This document shows, in pieces, positions 1 through 7,311 of a DNA stretch of 15,631 nt. The stretch is from JBOHNM01 sp050730675 (GTDB lineage: Bacteria; Planctomycetota; Phycisphaerae; Phycisphaerales; UBA1924). The notes beneath the pieces were generated by a model that saw only the letters and a list, made by a program, of their open reading frames with translations, had not been told where the DNA came from and made no database searches. The first letter of the stretch is position 1. Every line of letters begins with the position of its first letter. The DNA lies in assembly GCA_050730675.1 (NCBI GenBank), contig JBOHNM010000100.1, positions 1 through 15,631 of the forward strand. The letters are read 5' to 3'. The position numbers were made by a program, and so were the translations under genes.

Positions 1-1
1 C

Positions 2-781
2 CCCATCAGCGTGCAGTCCTGGTCCGAGCGATCCGTCGCGGCCGGCGAGGACCTCGACGCTCAGATCCAGGCCCTCAAGCGTCAGCACCGTCTCCACGGC
101 GTCCAGATCGGCGTCGGCGTCGACCGCATCGACTACACCAAGGGCATCGCCGAGCGCTTCCGCGCCATCGACCGCCTCTTCGAGCGTCACCCCGAGCTCA
201 AGGGTGCCTTCACCTTCGTCCAGCTCGGCGCGCCCAGCCGCACCCACATCCCGCGCTACCGCGAGCTCATCACCGAACTCGAGGCCATGGCCGACAACAT
301 CAATTGGAAGCACCGCACAGACACGTGGCAACCCATCCAGTTTCTCGTGGATCACCACGAGGGCCCCGCCGTCTACGCCTTCCTGCGAATGGCCTCGGTC
401 TGCATCGTCAGCTCCCTCCACGACGGCATGAACCTCGTCGCCAAGGAGTTTGTCGCCGCCAAGGCCGAAGGCGGGACTACCAGCGGGGGAGTCGCGGACG
501 AAGCCGCCGAAGGCGTCCTGGTCCTCTCCGAATTCGCCGGCGCCGCCCGCGATCTCCCCGAGGCCCTCATCATCAACCCCTACGACACCGAGCAGTTCGC
601 CGAGGCCATCCGCGCCGCTATCGAGATGGACCCCAAGGACCGCCGCCACCGCATGACCCGGATGCGCTTGCGCATCGAGGAGTTCAACATCTACCGCTGG
701 GCCGCCGACTTCCTCACCGCCCTCGCCCAGTCCAAGGGCCGCGCCGACCGCCACGCCGGCGAGGGCATCACCAAGTCCTGA
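2..781 (+). CDS. otsA: Trehalose-6-phosphate synthase (GT20), C-terminal part; 5' end outside window
   Basis: Transfers glucose from UDP-glucose to glucose-6-phosphate to give trehalose-6-phosphate in the cytoplasm, the first step of trehalose synthesis. The reading frame is open to the left edge and begins with PIS, matching the FPI(S/G)I segment of the family, so roughly the N-terminal 200 residues are missing (E. coli OtsA is about 474 aa). Visible hallmarks are VDRIDYTKGI, whose Arg and Lys correspond to the phosphate-contacting pair of OtsA; DGMNLVAKEF, the acidic nucleotide-sugar site; VLVLSEFAGAA; and ALIINPYD. Between AKEFVAA and VLVLSEF there is a Gly/Thr/Ala-rich stretch about ten residues longer than in E. 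coli. A GTG at 11 is inside the domain and is not the start. No phosphatase (OtsB) domain follows before the stop. Glucosylglycerol-phosphate synthase is a close GT20 relative and cannot be excluded from this half alone. Confidence 0.9.
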   Translation, partial: PISVQSWSERSVAAGEDLDAQIQALKRQHRLHGVQIGVGVDRIDYTKGIAERFRAIDRLFERHPELKGAFTFVQLGAPSRTHIPRYRELITELEAMADNINWKHRTDTWQPIQFLVDHHEGPAVYAFLRMASVCIVSSLHDGMNLVAKEFVAAKAEGGTTSGGVADEAAEGVLVLSEFAGAARDLPEALIINPYDTEQFAEAIRAAIEMDPKDRRHRMTRMRLRIEEFNIYRWAADFLTALAQSKGRADRHAGEGITKS

Positions 782-817
782 TCCTGCCGTCTCAGCTCTG
801 AAGCAAAGGCGACCCGC

Positions 818-1597
818 TCAAGCCATCGGCGGCAGCAAATCCCGGATCTGACGGAGCATGTCAAGCTGGGCCCGTGACCACTCCGCACCACTGGCGTGGC
901 CGGCAGACGCGCTGCCGACGGCAGCGGAATGGTCGTGGTGATCATCACCGAGGCCCGCGCTGCGGGAAGCACGGGCCCGGGTCATGATGAGGTCGCGGAT
1001 ATGCTGGGCGTTGTCGACACCCTCGATGCGCCCAAGGTGGCCTACGCCGCCGCCGTGCTGCGGGTGGCCGCCGCCGCCCCCCGCCGTCTGCACCACAAGA
1101 TCGGCGATTCCGAAATACCGCTGGATCGGCCCCTGATGCACCGTGACGTTCTGAACGTTCTCATAGGTGATGGTCGTCTCTTTCAGCACCATCACGCCGC
1201 GCCGAAGGCGCACCGAGCGGTCAGTGAGCACATACCACGTTGTGTCATAGCGGAGATGAATGGCGATGTACGCGAAGACGTCAGGGAGAACGACGAGAAC
1301 GAGCACGGGCAACGCGAGGATCGCCCCGACGATCGGTAGCGCGATCGTGATGCCGAGCCACGCAAGTGTCAGCACGATGTCGATGCCCAGCAGGCCGATC
1401 CAGAAATAGAGCTTGACGTACCGCAGATACCCGGGCGCAGGGCGGAACGAGCCGATGACCTCGTGCGCGCCCGAGGGCATCCGCGGCGGTTCGCGCGGCA
1501 CGAGAAACACGCTGGTAAGCGCGGCCCAGAGCCCGGAATAGATCCAGGCCGAGGCACGTTCCACGCGGCCGGCAGATTGATCGGTCTCATCGCCCAT
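818..1597 (-). CDS. bPH2-domain membrane protein (YdbS-like), Gly/His-rich
   Basis: A 259-aa protein of the bacterial PH-domain type 2 family, small inner-membrane proteins of poorly defined role. Two hydrophobic segments at about residues 62-84 and 86-108 form a membrane hairpin. The bPH2 fold follows at about 115-206, with WYVLTDRSVRLRRG, ENVQNVTVHQGPIQRYFGIADL and IRDLI. Compared with the upstream paralogue, a Gly/His-rich loop (about 173-188) interrupts the domain, and a DDHHDHS patch lies at 218-224. The C-terminus ends in a short amphipathic helix (QLDMLRQIRDLL). The ATG at 1597 has an AAGGGG seven bases upstream and overlaps the end of the preceding bPH2 gene by 11 bases, so the two are probably translated from one mRNA. 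The gene converges on otsA with a 36-base gap and no clear terminator. Family assignment is firm; function is not known. Confidence 0.85.
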   Translation of the reverse strand: MGDETDQSAGRVERASAWIYSGLWAALTSVFLVPREPPRMPSGAHEVIGSFRPAPGYLRYVKLYFWIGLLGIDIVLTLAWLGITIALPIVGAILALPVLVLVVLPDVFAYIAIHLRYDTTWYVLTDRSVRLRRGVMVLKETTITYENVQNVTVHQGPIQRYFGIADLVVQTAGGGGGHPQHGGGVGHLGRIEGVDNAQHIRDLIMTRARASRSAGLGDDHHDHSAAVGSASAGHASGAEWSRAQLDMLRQIRDLLPPMA

Positions 1598-2183
1598 GCG
1601 GTGGCCCCTTCGGCACGGCCAATCGCAGCGACTCTACTTCGCGGGTGAGAACCCCCATGCGATCACGGATCTCTGTGAGCAAAGCCGTGGCCTCGTCGAC
1701 TGGCACGCCCGGAGCGACAGCCCCGCCCTCGGACTTCGCTGCGCCCGTCACCGCGTCGTGACCCGCTTTGGCACCTCGCATTTGTGCATACAGAAAATCG
1801 CGCACCGTCTCGTAGTCCAGCAGTCCCTCGATCACCAGCTCGGGCGTGGAGGAGCTGCTGGCCGTCTGGCACGCCACCGTGGCCAGGCCCAGCCATCGCT
1901 GGATGATCCCGCGGGTGACATGAATGTCCTGGATCCGCCGGTAGGTCAGCGCGACCTCGCGCCGGAAGAGGATACCGACGGTCATCGTGACGCCGTCCGC
2001 ATCGAAGCGATACCGCAGCGTGAGATAGCGGCACATGCTCACCGGGAACGCCACGAGAAACGCCGGACCGGTGAGCAGAGACAGGATCAGGTAGTGCTTC
2101 AACAGCCGCGGGTGCGGCACGCAGGTGCCGCTCGGCGAGAAAACCCCAGGTGGATTGGTCGTTGGATCTGGCGGATGGGACAT
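1587..2183 (-). CDS. bPH2-domain membrane protein (YdbS/YdbT-like), first gene of pair
   Basis: A 198-aa bPH2 protein. A hydrophobic hairpin at about 28-50 (HYLILSLLTGPAFLVAF) precedes the domain at about 55-135, with YLTLRYRFDADG, YRRIQDIHVTRGIIQRWLGL and ETVRDFLYAQM. A charged helical tail follows (LLTEIRDRM, REVESLRL), possibly a short coiled coil resembling the tail of the downstream paralogue. The frame stays open far upstream into the divergent gene, but that part is low-complexity Gly/Arg/Asp sequence and is not credible. I chose ATG 2183 because the family-like N-terminus begins there. ATG 2219 (12 residues longer) is possible, and neither has a good Shine-Dalgarno sequence. The stop lies inside the start of the next gene, indicating coupling. 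YdbS/YdbT-type genes often occur in pairs, which fits. Function is unknown beyond a membrane location. Confidence 0.82.
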   Translation of the reverse strand: MSHPPDPTTNPPGVFSPSGTCVPHPRLLKHYLILSLLTGPAFLVAFPVSMCRYLTLRYRFDADGVTMTVGILFRREVALTYRRIQDIHVTRGIIQRWLGLATVACQTASSSSTPELVIEGLLDYETVRDFLYAQMRGAKAGHDAVTGAAKSEGGAVAPGVPVDEATALLTEIRDRMGVLTREVESLRLAVPKGPPHGR

Positions 2184-2234
2184 GCCGCGCAGTCTAACCG
2201 TCCAATTGCCACGCTGCATGCGAATCGTTGAGTT

Positions 2235-2251
2235 GGCGCGTTCTCCGCGCC
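2235..2251. promoter_or_regulatory. Palindrome GGCGCG-N5-CGCGCC upstream of secreted protein gene (copy A)
   Basis: Perfect 6-bp inverted arms around a TTCTC loop, about 100 bases before the start codon at 2349 and in the divergent gap 2184-2348. It opens a conserved block of about 45 bases (continuing GTTCCCGCGTCCT...TTGTGCCG) that recurs before copy B with the same arms but a different loop. It could be an operator, a 5' UTR hairpin or an attenuator. I cannot see convincing -35/-10 boxes in the gap. Confidence 0.5.
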
Positions 2252-2336
2252 GTTCCCGCGTCCTCTTGTGCCGGGCATCGCGATGCACGCGACCGCGGGT
2301 CGTTGCCTCTCGCCCCTCCCAACCACCCGCCCGGCC

Positions 2337-2341
2337 AGGAG
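2337..2341 (+). promoter_or_regulatory. Shine-Dalgarno AGGAG fixing the start at 2349
   Basis: AGGAG lies seven bases before ATG 2349. An identical motif at the same spacing precedes copy B. It argues against upstream in-frame starts such as ATG 2268 and places a signal peptide at the N-terminus. Confidence 0.8.
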
Positions 2342-2348
2342 CGCCCCC

Positions 2349-4655
2349 ATGTCCACCAGCACCACCCGTCGCCTCATCGTCCGCACCGCCGCCGCGCTCG
2401 TCGCCGCCGCAGCCGGGCTCGCCTCCCCGGCCCTCGCCCAGAATTGGCACTGGGTCGCCACCAACGGAAGCTGGTCGCAGGGGGGCAACTGGAACCCGGC
2501 CGTTCCCCCCAACGCCGCCTCCATCGTCAATATCGGCAACACCGGCCCTGCCGTCAACGGCACCGTCTCCATCGCCGCCGCCGTCCAGATGGCGCAGCTC
2601 AACATCACCGACGGCATGGCGCTCCGCAACGAAAGCTCGCCCATGACTGTGGCCGGTACCACTTCGATCTCCGGCTCCAACACTGCCGCGGGACCCTTCG
2701 GGCAACAGGTCATCTACCCCTCCCGTCTCGTCCTCGATCCCGTCGCCGGCAACAGCCTCTGGACGAACAACCTCACCCTCAGCGATGAAGCCCGCCTGGA
2801 TTGCCTCAACGAGGCATATGTGGCCGTCGGCGACCTCGCCTCCACCGCCACTGCGGCACGCATCGGCGGCATCGGCTTCATCGGTCTCTACGGCGCAGGC
2901 ACCACCCTCAACAACAACGGCCGGCTTGTCGCCGGTGGCGGCATCGGTCTCAACTTCAACAACAGCAACGGTGGCCTCTTCGATCTCGATGGCTCCGGTG
3001 GCGGCGGCGTGCTCGACTTGTCAACCACAAGCGCGGCCCACATGCGATTCGCCGGCCCCGGCCTCAGCGATAGCTTCGGCGGCTCCATCTTGTTCACGTC
3101 CGGCGCCGAGCTCGAAATGAACCTCGACAGCCCGTGGACCGCCAACTCTGCGAGCGAGATCGATGTGGCCACGACCTCGCCCGACGCGGCGATCATCCGC
3201 GGCGCCGCAATGACGTTCTTTGGGCACATCAATATCGCCGGCGACGGCGGCTCGCTCCTGCTCAACCCGGCCGCACTCACCATCGACTCTCCGGCCGTGG
3301 TGGATATCGCCGTGGAGAACTACCTCCGCACCCCCCCATCAACGCCGGTCGTGATCAACGGCGGCACGTTCAACCTCGGCCATTTCGCCTCCATCTCGGC
3401 CGGCATCACCCTCCAGGGCTCGGCCACCATGCACGGCGGACAGTTCAACATGACTGTGCCAGATTCCTCCACGTCGCAGCTCACCTTCGCCGGTGACACC
3501 ACCTGGGATGGAACGGTGAACATCACCGGCAACGCCGCGCAGCAGGGCGACGCAACTGTGAGCGGCCCCACCGTCATCAACGCCCGCCGCTTCGTCATGT
3601 CCTACGCCGGCAACACCGAATGGGCGATCAACAGCGGTCTGACCGTCAACGCCCATGCCATCGGCTGGATCTCCAGCGACACCGCTGCCACATTCAATAT
3701 CGGCGGCGGCCTGCTCCCGCGGTTGACTGTCAATCTCGACACCCCCGGCGACTCGTGGACCGCTTACGGTGACGTGAACCTGGCGGGAAGCGGCTCGATC
3801 TTCGTGACGCGGATCGCCGGCTCGAAAATGCGCACCATCGGAGACTTCACGCTCCCCGGCGGCAAGGCCCAGGTCGCCGCCGATACCGACTTCGTCACCG
3901 GCACACTCAACATCGGTTCCACGGCGACGCTGCGCATGCTCGGTCGCACCGTCGTTGGAGGACCCATGGAAGTCACCGGCCAAGGCGTCTTGCGCAACGG
4001 TCCCGCGGGACACCTGACCCTCTCCAACGGCTGTGAACTCGGGCAAGTCGGTGTGGAAAACGAAGGTCGGCTGGATGTCGCGCACACCGCCATCGTCGGC
4101 ACGGTCTCCCTCGACCGTATCACCAGCCTCCCTGGTTCGACTCTGGCGATCGATGTCGGCGGCCAGGTTGCCGGCAGCCAGCACGACCTGATGCTGGTCT
4201 CGGGCGGCGGCGCCATCCTGGATGGTTCGCTTGAAGTCCGGATGCCGGTCCTGCCCGGCCCGCCCTTCGCTCCCGCCGTCGGCGACGAGTTCACGTTCCT
4301 CACCGCCCTCGGGACCGTCAGTGGCACCTTCACCAACACCCCCGTCACACACTTCGATGGAGCGACCTACCACTGGTCCGTCATCTACACGCCCCACGCC
4401 GTCTCCCTGCGACTGGACGCCATCAACCGCGATCCGTGCAACGCCGCGGATGTAGCAGGCCTCGGCGGCGTCGCCGGCTCGGACGGCCAGCTCACCGCCG
4501 ATGACGTGGTCGCCTTCCTCGCCGCCTTCTTCGCCAACAACCTCGCCATCGCCGATATCGCCGGCCTCGGCGGCAGCCCCGGCGCCGATGGAGCCATCAC
4601 CCCCGACGACCTCGTCTACTTCCTTGCCGCGTTCTTCTCGCCCTGCGGCCACTGA
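2349..4655 (+). CDS. Secreted beta-strand-rich protein with dockerin-like C-terminus (copy A)
   Basis: 768 aa. An N-terminal signal peptide (RR, a hydrophobic Ala-rich core, cleavage likely after SPALA at residue 30) directs export. The mature protein opens with QNWHWVATNGSW...NWNP, a Trp-rich start seen in autotransporter-passenger-like proteins. It continues as about 650 residues rich in Gly, Asn, Thr and Ser with alternating hydrophobic positions, consistent with a beta-helix or stacked strands. No catalytic motif is visible. Residues 696-768 hold two repeats, each D-[VI]-A-G-L-G-G, then DG-[QA]-[LI]-T-x-DD and FLAAFF, bounded by Cys at both ends. This matches dockerin-like tails I associate with Phycisphaerae exported proteins. 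It is paralogous along its full length to the protein at 4865-7195. It is probably extracellular or surface-attached; substrate and partner are unknown. Confidence 0.8.
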   Translation: MSTSTTRRLIVRTAAALVAAAAGLASPALAQNWHWVATNGSWSQGGNWNPAVPPNAASIVNIGNTGPAVNGTVSIAAAVQMAQLNITDGMALRNESSPMTVAGTTSISGSNTAAGPFGQQVIYPSRLVLDPVAGNSLWTNNLTLSDEARLDCLNEAYVAVGDLASTATAARIGGIGFIGLYGAGTTLNNNGRLVAGGGIGLNFNNSNGGLFDLDGSGGGGVLDLSTTSAAHMRFAGPGLSDSFGGSILFTSGAELEMNLDSPWTANSASEIDVATTSPDAAIIRGAAMTFFGHINIAGDGGSLLLNPAALTIDSPAVVDIAVENYLRTPPSTPVVINGGTFNLGHFASISAGITLQGSATMHGGQFNMTVPDSSTSQLTFAGDTTWDGTVNITGNAAQQGDATVSGPTVINARRFVMSYAGNTEWAINSGLTVNAHAIGWISSDTAATFNIGGGLLPRLTVNLDTPGDSWTAYGDVNLAGSGSIFVTRIAGSKMRTIGDFTLPGGKAQVAADTDFVTGTLNIGSTATLRMLGRTVVGGPMEVTGQGVLRNGPAGHLTLSNGCELGQVGVENEGRLDVAHTAIVGTVSLDRITSLPGSTLAIDVGGQVAGSQHDLMLVSGGGAILDGSLEVRMPVLPGPPFAPAVGDEFTFLTALGTVSGTFTNTPVTHFDGATYHWSVIYTPHAVSLRLDAINRDPCNAADVAGLGGVAGSDGQLTADDVVAFLAAFFANNLAIADIAGLGGSPGADGAITPDDLVYFLAAFFSPCGH

Positions 4656-4681
4656 TCCCCCCGCACATCCCATGCCGCCTG

Positions 4682-4720
4682 AAGCCGTCCCGGCCCACCC
4701 CCGGGGCGGCTTGGGCGTTT
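4682..4720 (+). terminator. GC hairpin with T-run after copy A
   Basis: A 12-bp stem (4682-4693 with 4701-4712, one G-T pair) closes a seven-base loop 26 bases after the stop codon. GGGCGTTTT follows, so this is a plausible intrinsic terminator. The same hairpin, with diverged sequence, follows copy B. Confidence 0.7.
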
Positions 4721-4758
4721 TGCAGGAGCAGATTCTCACCCAGACAACCGTTCGATGT

Positions 4759-4775
4759 GGCGCGATCCCCGCGCC
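4759..4775. promoter_or_regulatory. Palindrome GGCGCG-N5-CGCGCC upstream of secreted protein gene (copy B)
   Basis: The arms are identical to those at 2235-2251, but the loop is ATCCC instead of TTCTC. It lies about 90 bases before the start codon at 4865. The bases that follow (GTTCCCGCGTCCTGTTGTGCCG) match copy A at all but one position. Preserved arms with a changed loop suggest that the inverted symmetry matters, either as a protein site or as an RNA hairpin. Confidence 0.5.
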
Positions 4776-4852
4776 GTTCCCGCGTCCTGTTGTGCCGAGC
4801 ATTGGGCAGGCTTGCGACCTCCGTTCGCGGCCTTCCAAACCTCCACCCGGCC

Positions 4853-4857
4853 AGGAG
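4853..4857 (+). promoter_or_regulatory. Shine-Dalgarno AGGAG fixing the start at 4865
   Basis: AGGAG lies seven bases before ATG 4865, the same arrangement as in copy A. An in-frame ATG at 4757 would place the palindrome block inside the coding region and lose the signal peptide at the N-terminus, so it is rejected. Confidence 0.8.
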
Positions 4858-4864
4858 CACCACC

Positions 4865-7195
4865 ATGTCCGCCAGCACCACCCGTCACCGCATCTCAGTC
4901 CGGTCCGCCCTCCCCGCCGCGGCCATCGCCGTCGCCGCCGGCCTCGCCACGCCGGCCCTCGCTCAGAACTGGCACTGGAACGTCGCCAACGGCTCGTGGC
5001 CCACCGCCGGCAACTGGCTCCCGGCGATGCCCCCGCCCGCCAACGCCAACGTCTTCATCGGCAGCACCGGCGCCGCCGCCAACGGCACCGTCACGCTTGC
5101 CGGCCTTGGCGGCGTGCAGGCCGTCGCCCTCAACATCACCGATGGCATGACCCTCCGCAACGAGCACAGGCCCGTGACCGTGGCCGGCGCGACCACCATC
5201 TCCGGCACTAACACGGTTGCCGGTCCTTTCGGTCTGCAGCAGGTCTACTACTCCCGTCTTGCCCTCGACGGTGTTGATGGCAATAGCCTCATCACCGACG
5301 ACCTTGTCCTCAGCGACAGCGGCCGTCTCGATTGCATCGATCAGGCCTTCGTCTCCATCGGCGATCACATCTCCACCGCCGGCCTCGCCCGCATCGGCGG
5401 CGTCGGCTACTTCAACCTCAACGGCGCCGTCACCACCCTCGCCAACGGCGGCTGGCTCGTCCCCGGCCCCGGCGCCGGCCTGGTCTTTCGCAACAACAAC
5501 GGCGGCCTCTTCGACCTCGACGGCACCTCCGGCGGCGGCGTTCTCGATCTTTCCACCGACGGCGAAGCCTACATGCGCTTCATCGGTTCGGGCCTCCTCG
5601 ACACCTTCAGTGGCTCCATCTTCATGACCTCCGGCGCCGAGCTCGATATGGACCTCACCAGCGGCTGGGCCGCCGACAGCGCCAGTGAGATCGTCGTCAC
5701 CACCACGCCCCTGACCGCGCTTGCCCTGATCCGCGGCGGCCCCATGTCCGCCGCCGGCTCCATCCAGATCTCCGGCCAGGGAGGCTGGCTGCACCTCGAT
5801 CCCGCTTCGCTCACCATCCAATCCACGATGGATGCTGATATCGCCGCCAACAACTTCCTCGAGATCGACCAGGACACCCCCGCCGTCGTCAACGGGGGAA
5901 CCTTCAATATCGGCAACTCCGGCAACCTCTCCGGCGGCGTCAACTTCCACGGACCCACCACCATGCACGGCGGCCAGTTCAACATGACTGTGCCAGATCT
6001 CTCCATGGCGCAGCTCAAGTTCTATGGTGACACCACCTGGGACGGCACGATCAGCATGACCGGTAACGCGGGCCAATACGGCGACGCCACCGTCAGCGGA
6101 CCTACCGTCATCAACGCCCGCCGCTTCGTCATGTCACCCAACTCCCAGCCGTTCCAGACCACGTGGTCGATCGACAGCGGCCTGGTCATCAACGCGCACG
6201 GCCTCGGCTGGACCGCCAGCAGCACCTGGGCCACCATCAACATCGGCGGCGGCCTGCTCCCCAAGCTCACCGTCAACCTCGACACCCCCGACGACCACTG
6301 GGCCGCCCTCGGCGATATCAACATCGTCGGCAGCGGCTCCATCTTCGTCACCCGCATCGCCGGCTCGCGCATGCACACCACCGGCAACTTCACCCTCGCC
6401 AGCGGCAAAGCCCAGGTCACCTCCGATACCCACTTCCTTGCCGGCTCGGTCAACATCGGTCCTGCGAGCGCCGAGTTGAAGATGGCGGGTCTCACCACTG
6501 TCGGCAGCGCGGTGACCTTCACCGGCCAGGGCCTGCTCCGCAACGGCTCAACCGGCGAAATGACCCTCTCCATCGACACCGAGTTGGGCCAGGTCGGTCT
6601 GGCCAACGAAGGCCGCCTCAACCTGGGCGTCACCGGCATCGGCACCGCTTCCGTGGATCGCTTCACCAACGCCGCGGGCGCGACATGGAACGTCGATATC
6701 GGCGGCCCCAACGCCGGTACGCAGCACGACCTGCTGCTCGTCTCCGGCGGCAACGCCACCCTCGGCGGCTCGCTCGATGTCCGCCTGGCCGCCCCCGGCG
6801 TCCCATTCGTCCCCTCGATCGGCGACGAGTTCACGATCCTCACCGCCCTGGGCAACGTCTCGGGATCCTTCACCGCCAACCCCGTCACCCAGTCCGCCGG
6901 CTCGCTCTACCACTGGTCCGTCATCTACAACACGCACACCGTCGTGCTGCACCTCGACGGCATCACTCCCGCCCCATGCAACGATGCCGACGTCGCCGGC
7001 CTCGGCGGCACGATCGGTCCCGACGGCCAGCTCACCGCCGATGACATCGTCGTCTTCCTCAACGCTTTCTTCGCGGGCAACACCGCCATCGCCGATATCG
7101 CCGGCCTCGGTGGCGCTCCCGGCGCCGACGGAGCCATCACCCCCGACGACCTCGTCTACTTCCTCGCCAAGTTCTTCCGCCCCTGCGACGAGTAA
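4865..7195 (+). CDS. Secreted beta-strand-rich protein with dockerin-like C-terminus (copy B)
   Basis: 776 aa, paralogue of the 2349-4655 product. The signal peptide has basic residues, an Ala-rich core and likely cleavage after TPALA at residue 33. The mature start QNWHWNVANGSW...NWLP mirrors copy A. The body is Gly/Asn/Thr/Ser-rich with shared landmarks such as NNNGGLFDLDG, GGGVLDLST, GGQFNMTVPD and INARRFVMS. Residues 704-776 form the two-repeat dockerin-like tail ending FFRPCDE, with a Cys just before the first repeat and another at the end. I infer an exported, beta-rich surface or matrix protein displayed or anchored through its tail; no enzymatic motif is seen. It lies 116 bases upstream of the ECF sigma factor gene, separated by a GC hairpin, so it is probably a separate transcript. 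Confidence 0.8.
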   Translation: MSASTTRHRISVRSALPAAAIAVAAGLATPALAQNWHWNVANGSWPTAGNWLPAMPPPANANVFIGSTGAAANGTVTLAGLGGVQAVALNITDGMTLRNEHRPVTVAGATTISGTNTVAGPFGLQQVYYSRLALDGVDGNSLITDDLVLSDSGRLDCIDQAFVSIGDHISTAGLARIGGVGYFNLNGAVTTLANGGWLVPGPGAGLVFRNNNGGLFDLDGTSGGGVLDLSTDGEAYMRFIGSGLLDTFSGSIFMTSGAELDMDLTSGWAADSASEIVVTTTPLTALALIRGGPMSAAGSIQISGQGGWLHLDPASLTIQSTMDADIAANNFLEIDQDTPAVVNGGTFNIGNSGNLSGGVNFHGPTTMHGGQFNMTVPDLSMAQLKFYGDTTWDGTISMTGNAGQYGDATVSGPTVINARRFVMSPNSQPFQTTWSIDSGLVINAHGLGWTASSTWATINIGGGLLPKLTVNLDTPDDHWAALGDINIVGSGSIFVTRIAGSRMHTTGNFTLASGKAQVTSDTHFLAGSVNIGPASAELKMAGLTTVGSAVTFTGQGLLRNGSTGEMTLSIDTELGQVGLANEGRLNLGVTGIGTASVDRFTNAAGATWNVDIGGPNAGTQHDLLLVSGGNATLGGSLDVRLAAPGVPFVPSIGDEFTILTALGNVSGSFTANPVTQSAGSLYHWSVIYNTHTVVLHLDGITPAPCNDADVAGLGGTIGPDGQLTADDIVVFLNAFFAGNTAIADIAGLGGAPGADGAITPDDLVYFLAKFFRPCDE

Positions 7196-7218
7196 CCCCG
7201 CAACACCCCATGCCGCCC

Positions 7219-7251
7219 CAGGCCGCCCCGGCACGCCCCCGGGGCGGCCTG
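7219..7251 (+). terminator. Perfect 13-bp GC hairpin after copy B
   Basis: The arms 7219-7231 and 7239-7251 pair without mismatch around a seven-base loop, 23 bases after the stop codon. Unlike the copy A counterpart it has no T-run, so it may act as a weak terminator, a 3' end stabiliser or a pausing site before the sigma factor gene. Confidence 0.55.
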
Positions 7252-7311
7252 CTGGCCGTCAAGTGCGTTTCGGCATGCTGTACACTCAATCCTCCGCTCC
7301 CGAGGTCTCCC

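Larger units (their letters stand above)
2235..4712 (+). repeat. Tandem duplicated transcription unit, copy A
   Basis: Copy A of a direct repeat of about 2.5 kb whose other copy is 4759-7251. The similarity covers the 5' palindrome block, the Shine-Dalgarno and first codons (ATGTCC.CCAGCACCACCCGTC), the whole coding sequence and the 3' GC hairpin. It therefore marks duplication of a complete gene with its control regions. The copies have diverged at many positions, but short blocks such as GTCATCAACGCCCGCCGCTT remain identical. Confidence 0.8.
4759..7251 (+). repeat. Tandem duplicated transcription unit, copy B
   Basis: Second copy of the unit at 2235-4712, in the same orientation and beginning 46 bases after the copy A hairpin ends. 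It carries the same order of elements: palindrome block, AGGAG, secreted protein gene and 3' hairpin. Copy B codons look more uniformly C-ending than those of copy A, but I did not measure this. Confidence 0.8.

Noticed and set aside
2184..2705. Upstream extension of the first bPH2 gene into the divergent secreted-protein gene
   Set aside because: The extra 174 residues are low complexity and overlap coding sequence of a well-supported gene; ATG 2183 gives a normal family N-terminus.
3339..4838. 499-codon open frame on the minus strand, antisense to secreted protein copy A
   Set aside because: Gly/Asp/Val-rich low-complexity translation typical of the reverse of a GC-rich gene. The plus-strand gene has a signal peptide, Shine-Dalgarno sequence and tag.
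4895..6076. 393-codon open frame on the minus strand within secreted protein copy B
   Set aside because: Same low-complexity shadow pattern, with no start signal and no recognisable family.
2349..7195. Classical autotransporters
   Set aside because: The N-terminal passenger-like motif is present, but no C-terminal outer-membrane beta-barrel is seen; the proteins end in the dockerin-like tag.
7258..7286. TACACT as a -10 box for the sigma-kinase operon
   Set aside because: The hexamer is acceptable, but the bases 17 upstream (GTCAAG) match the -35 consensus poorly, and this gene may use an ECF promoter.
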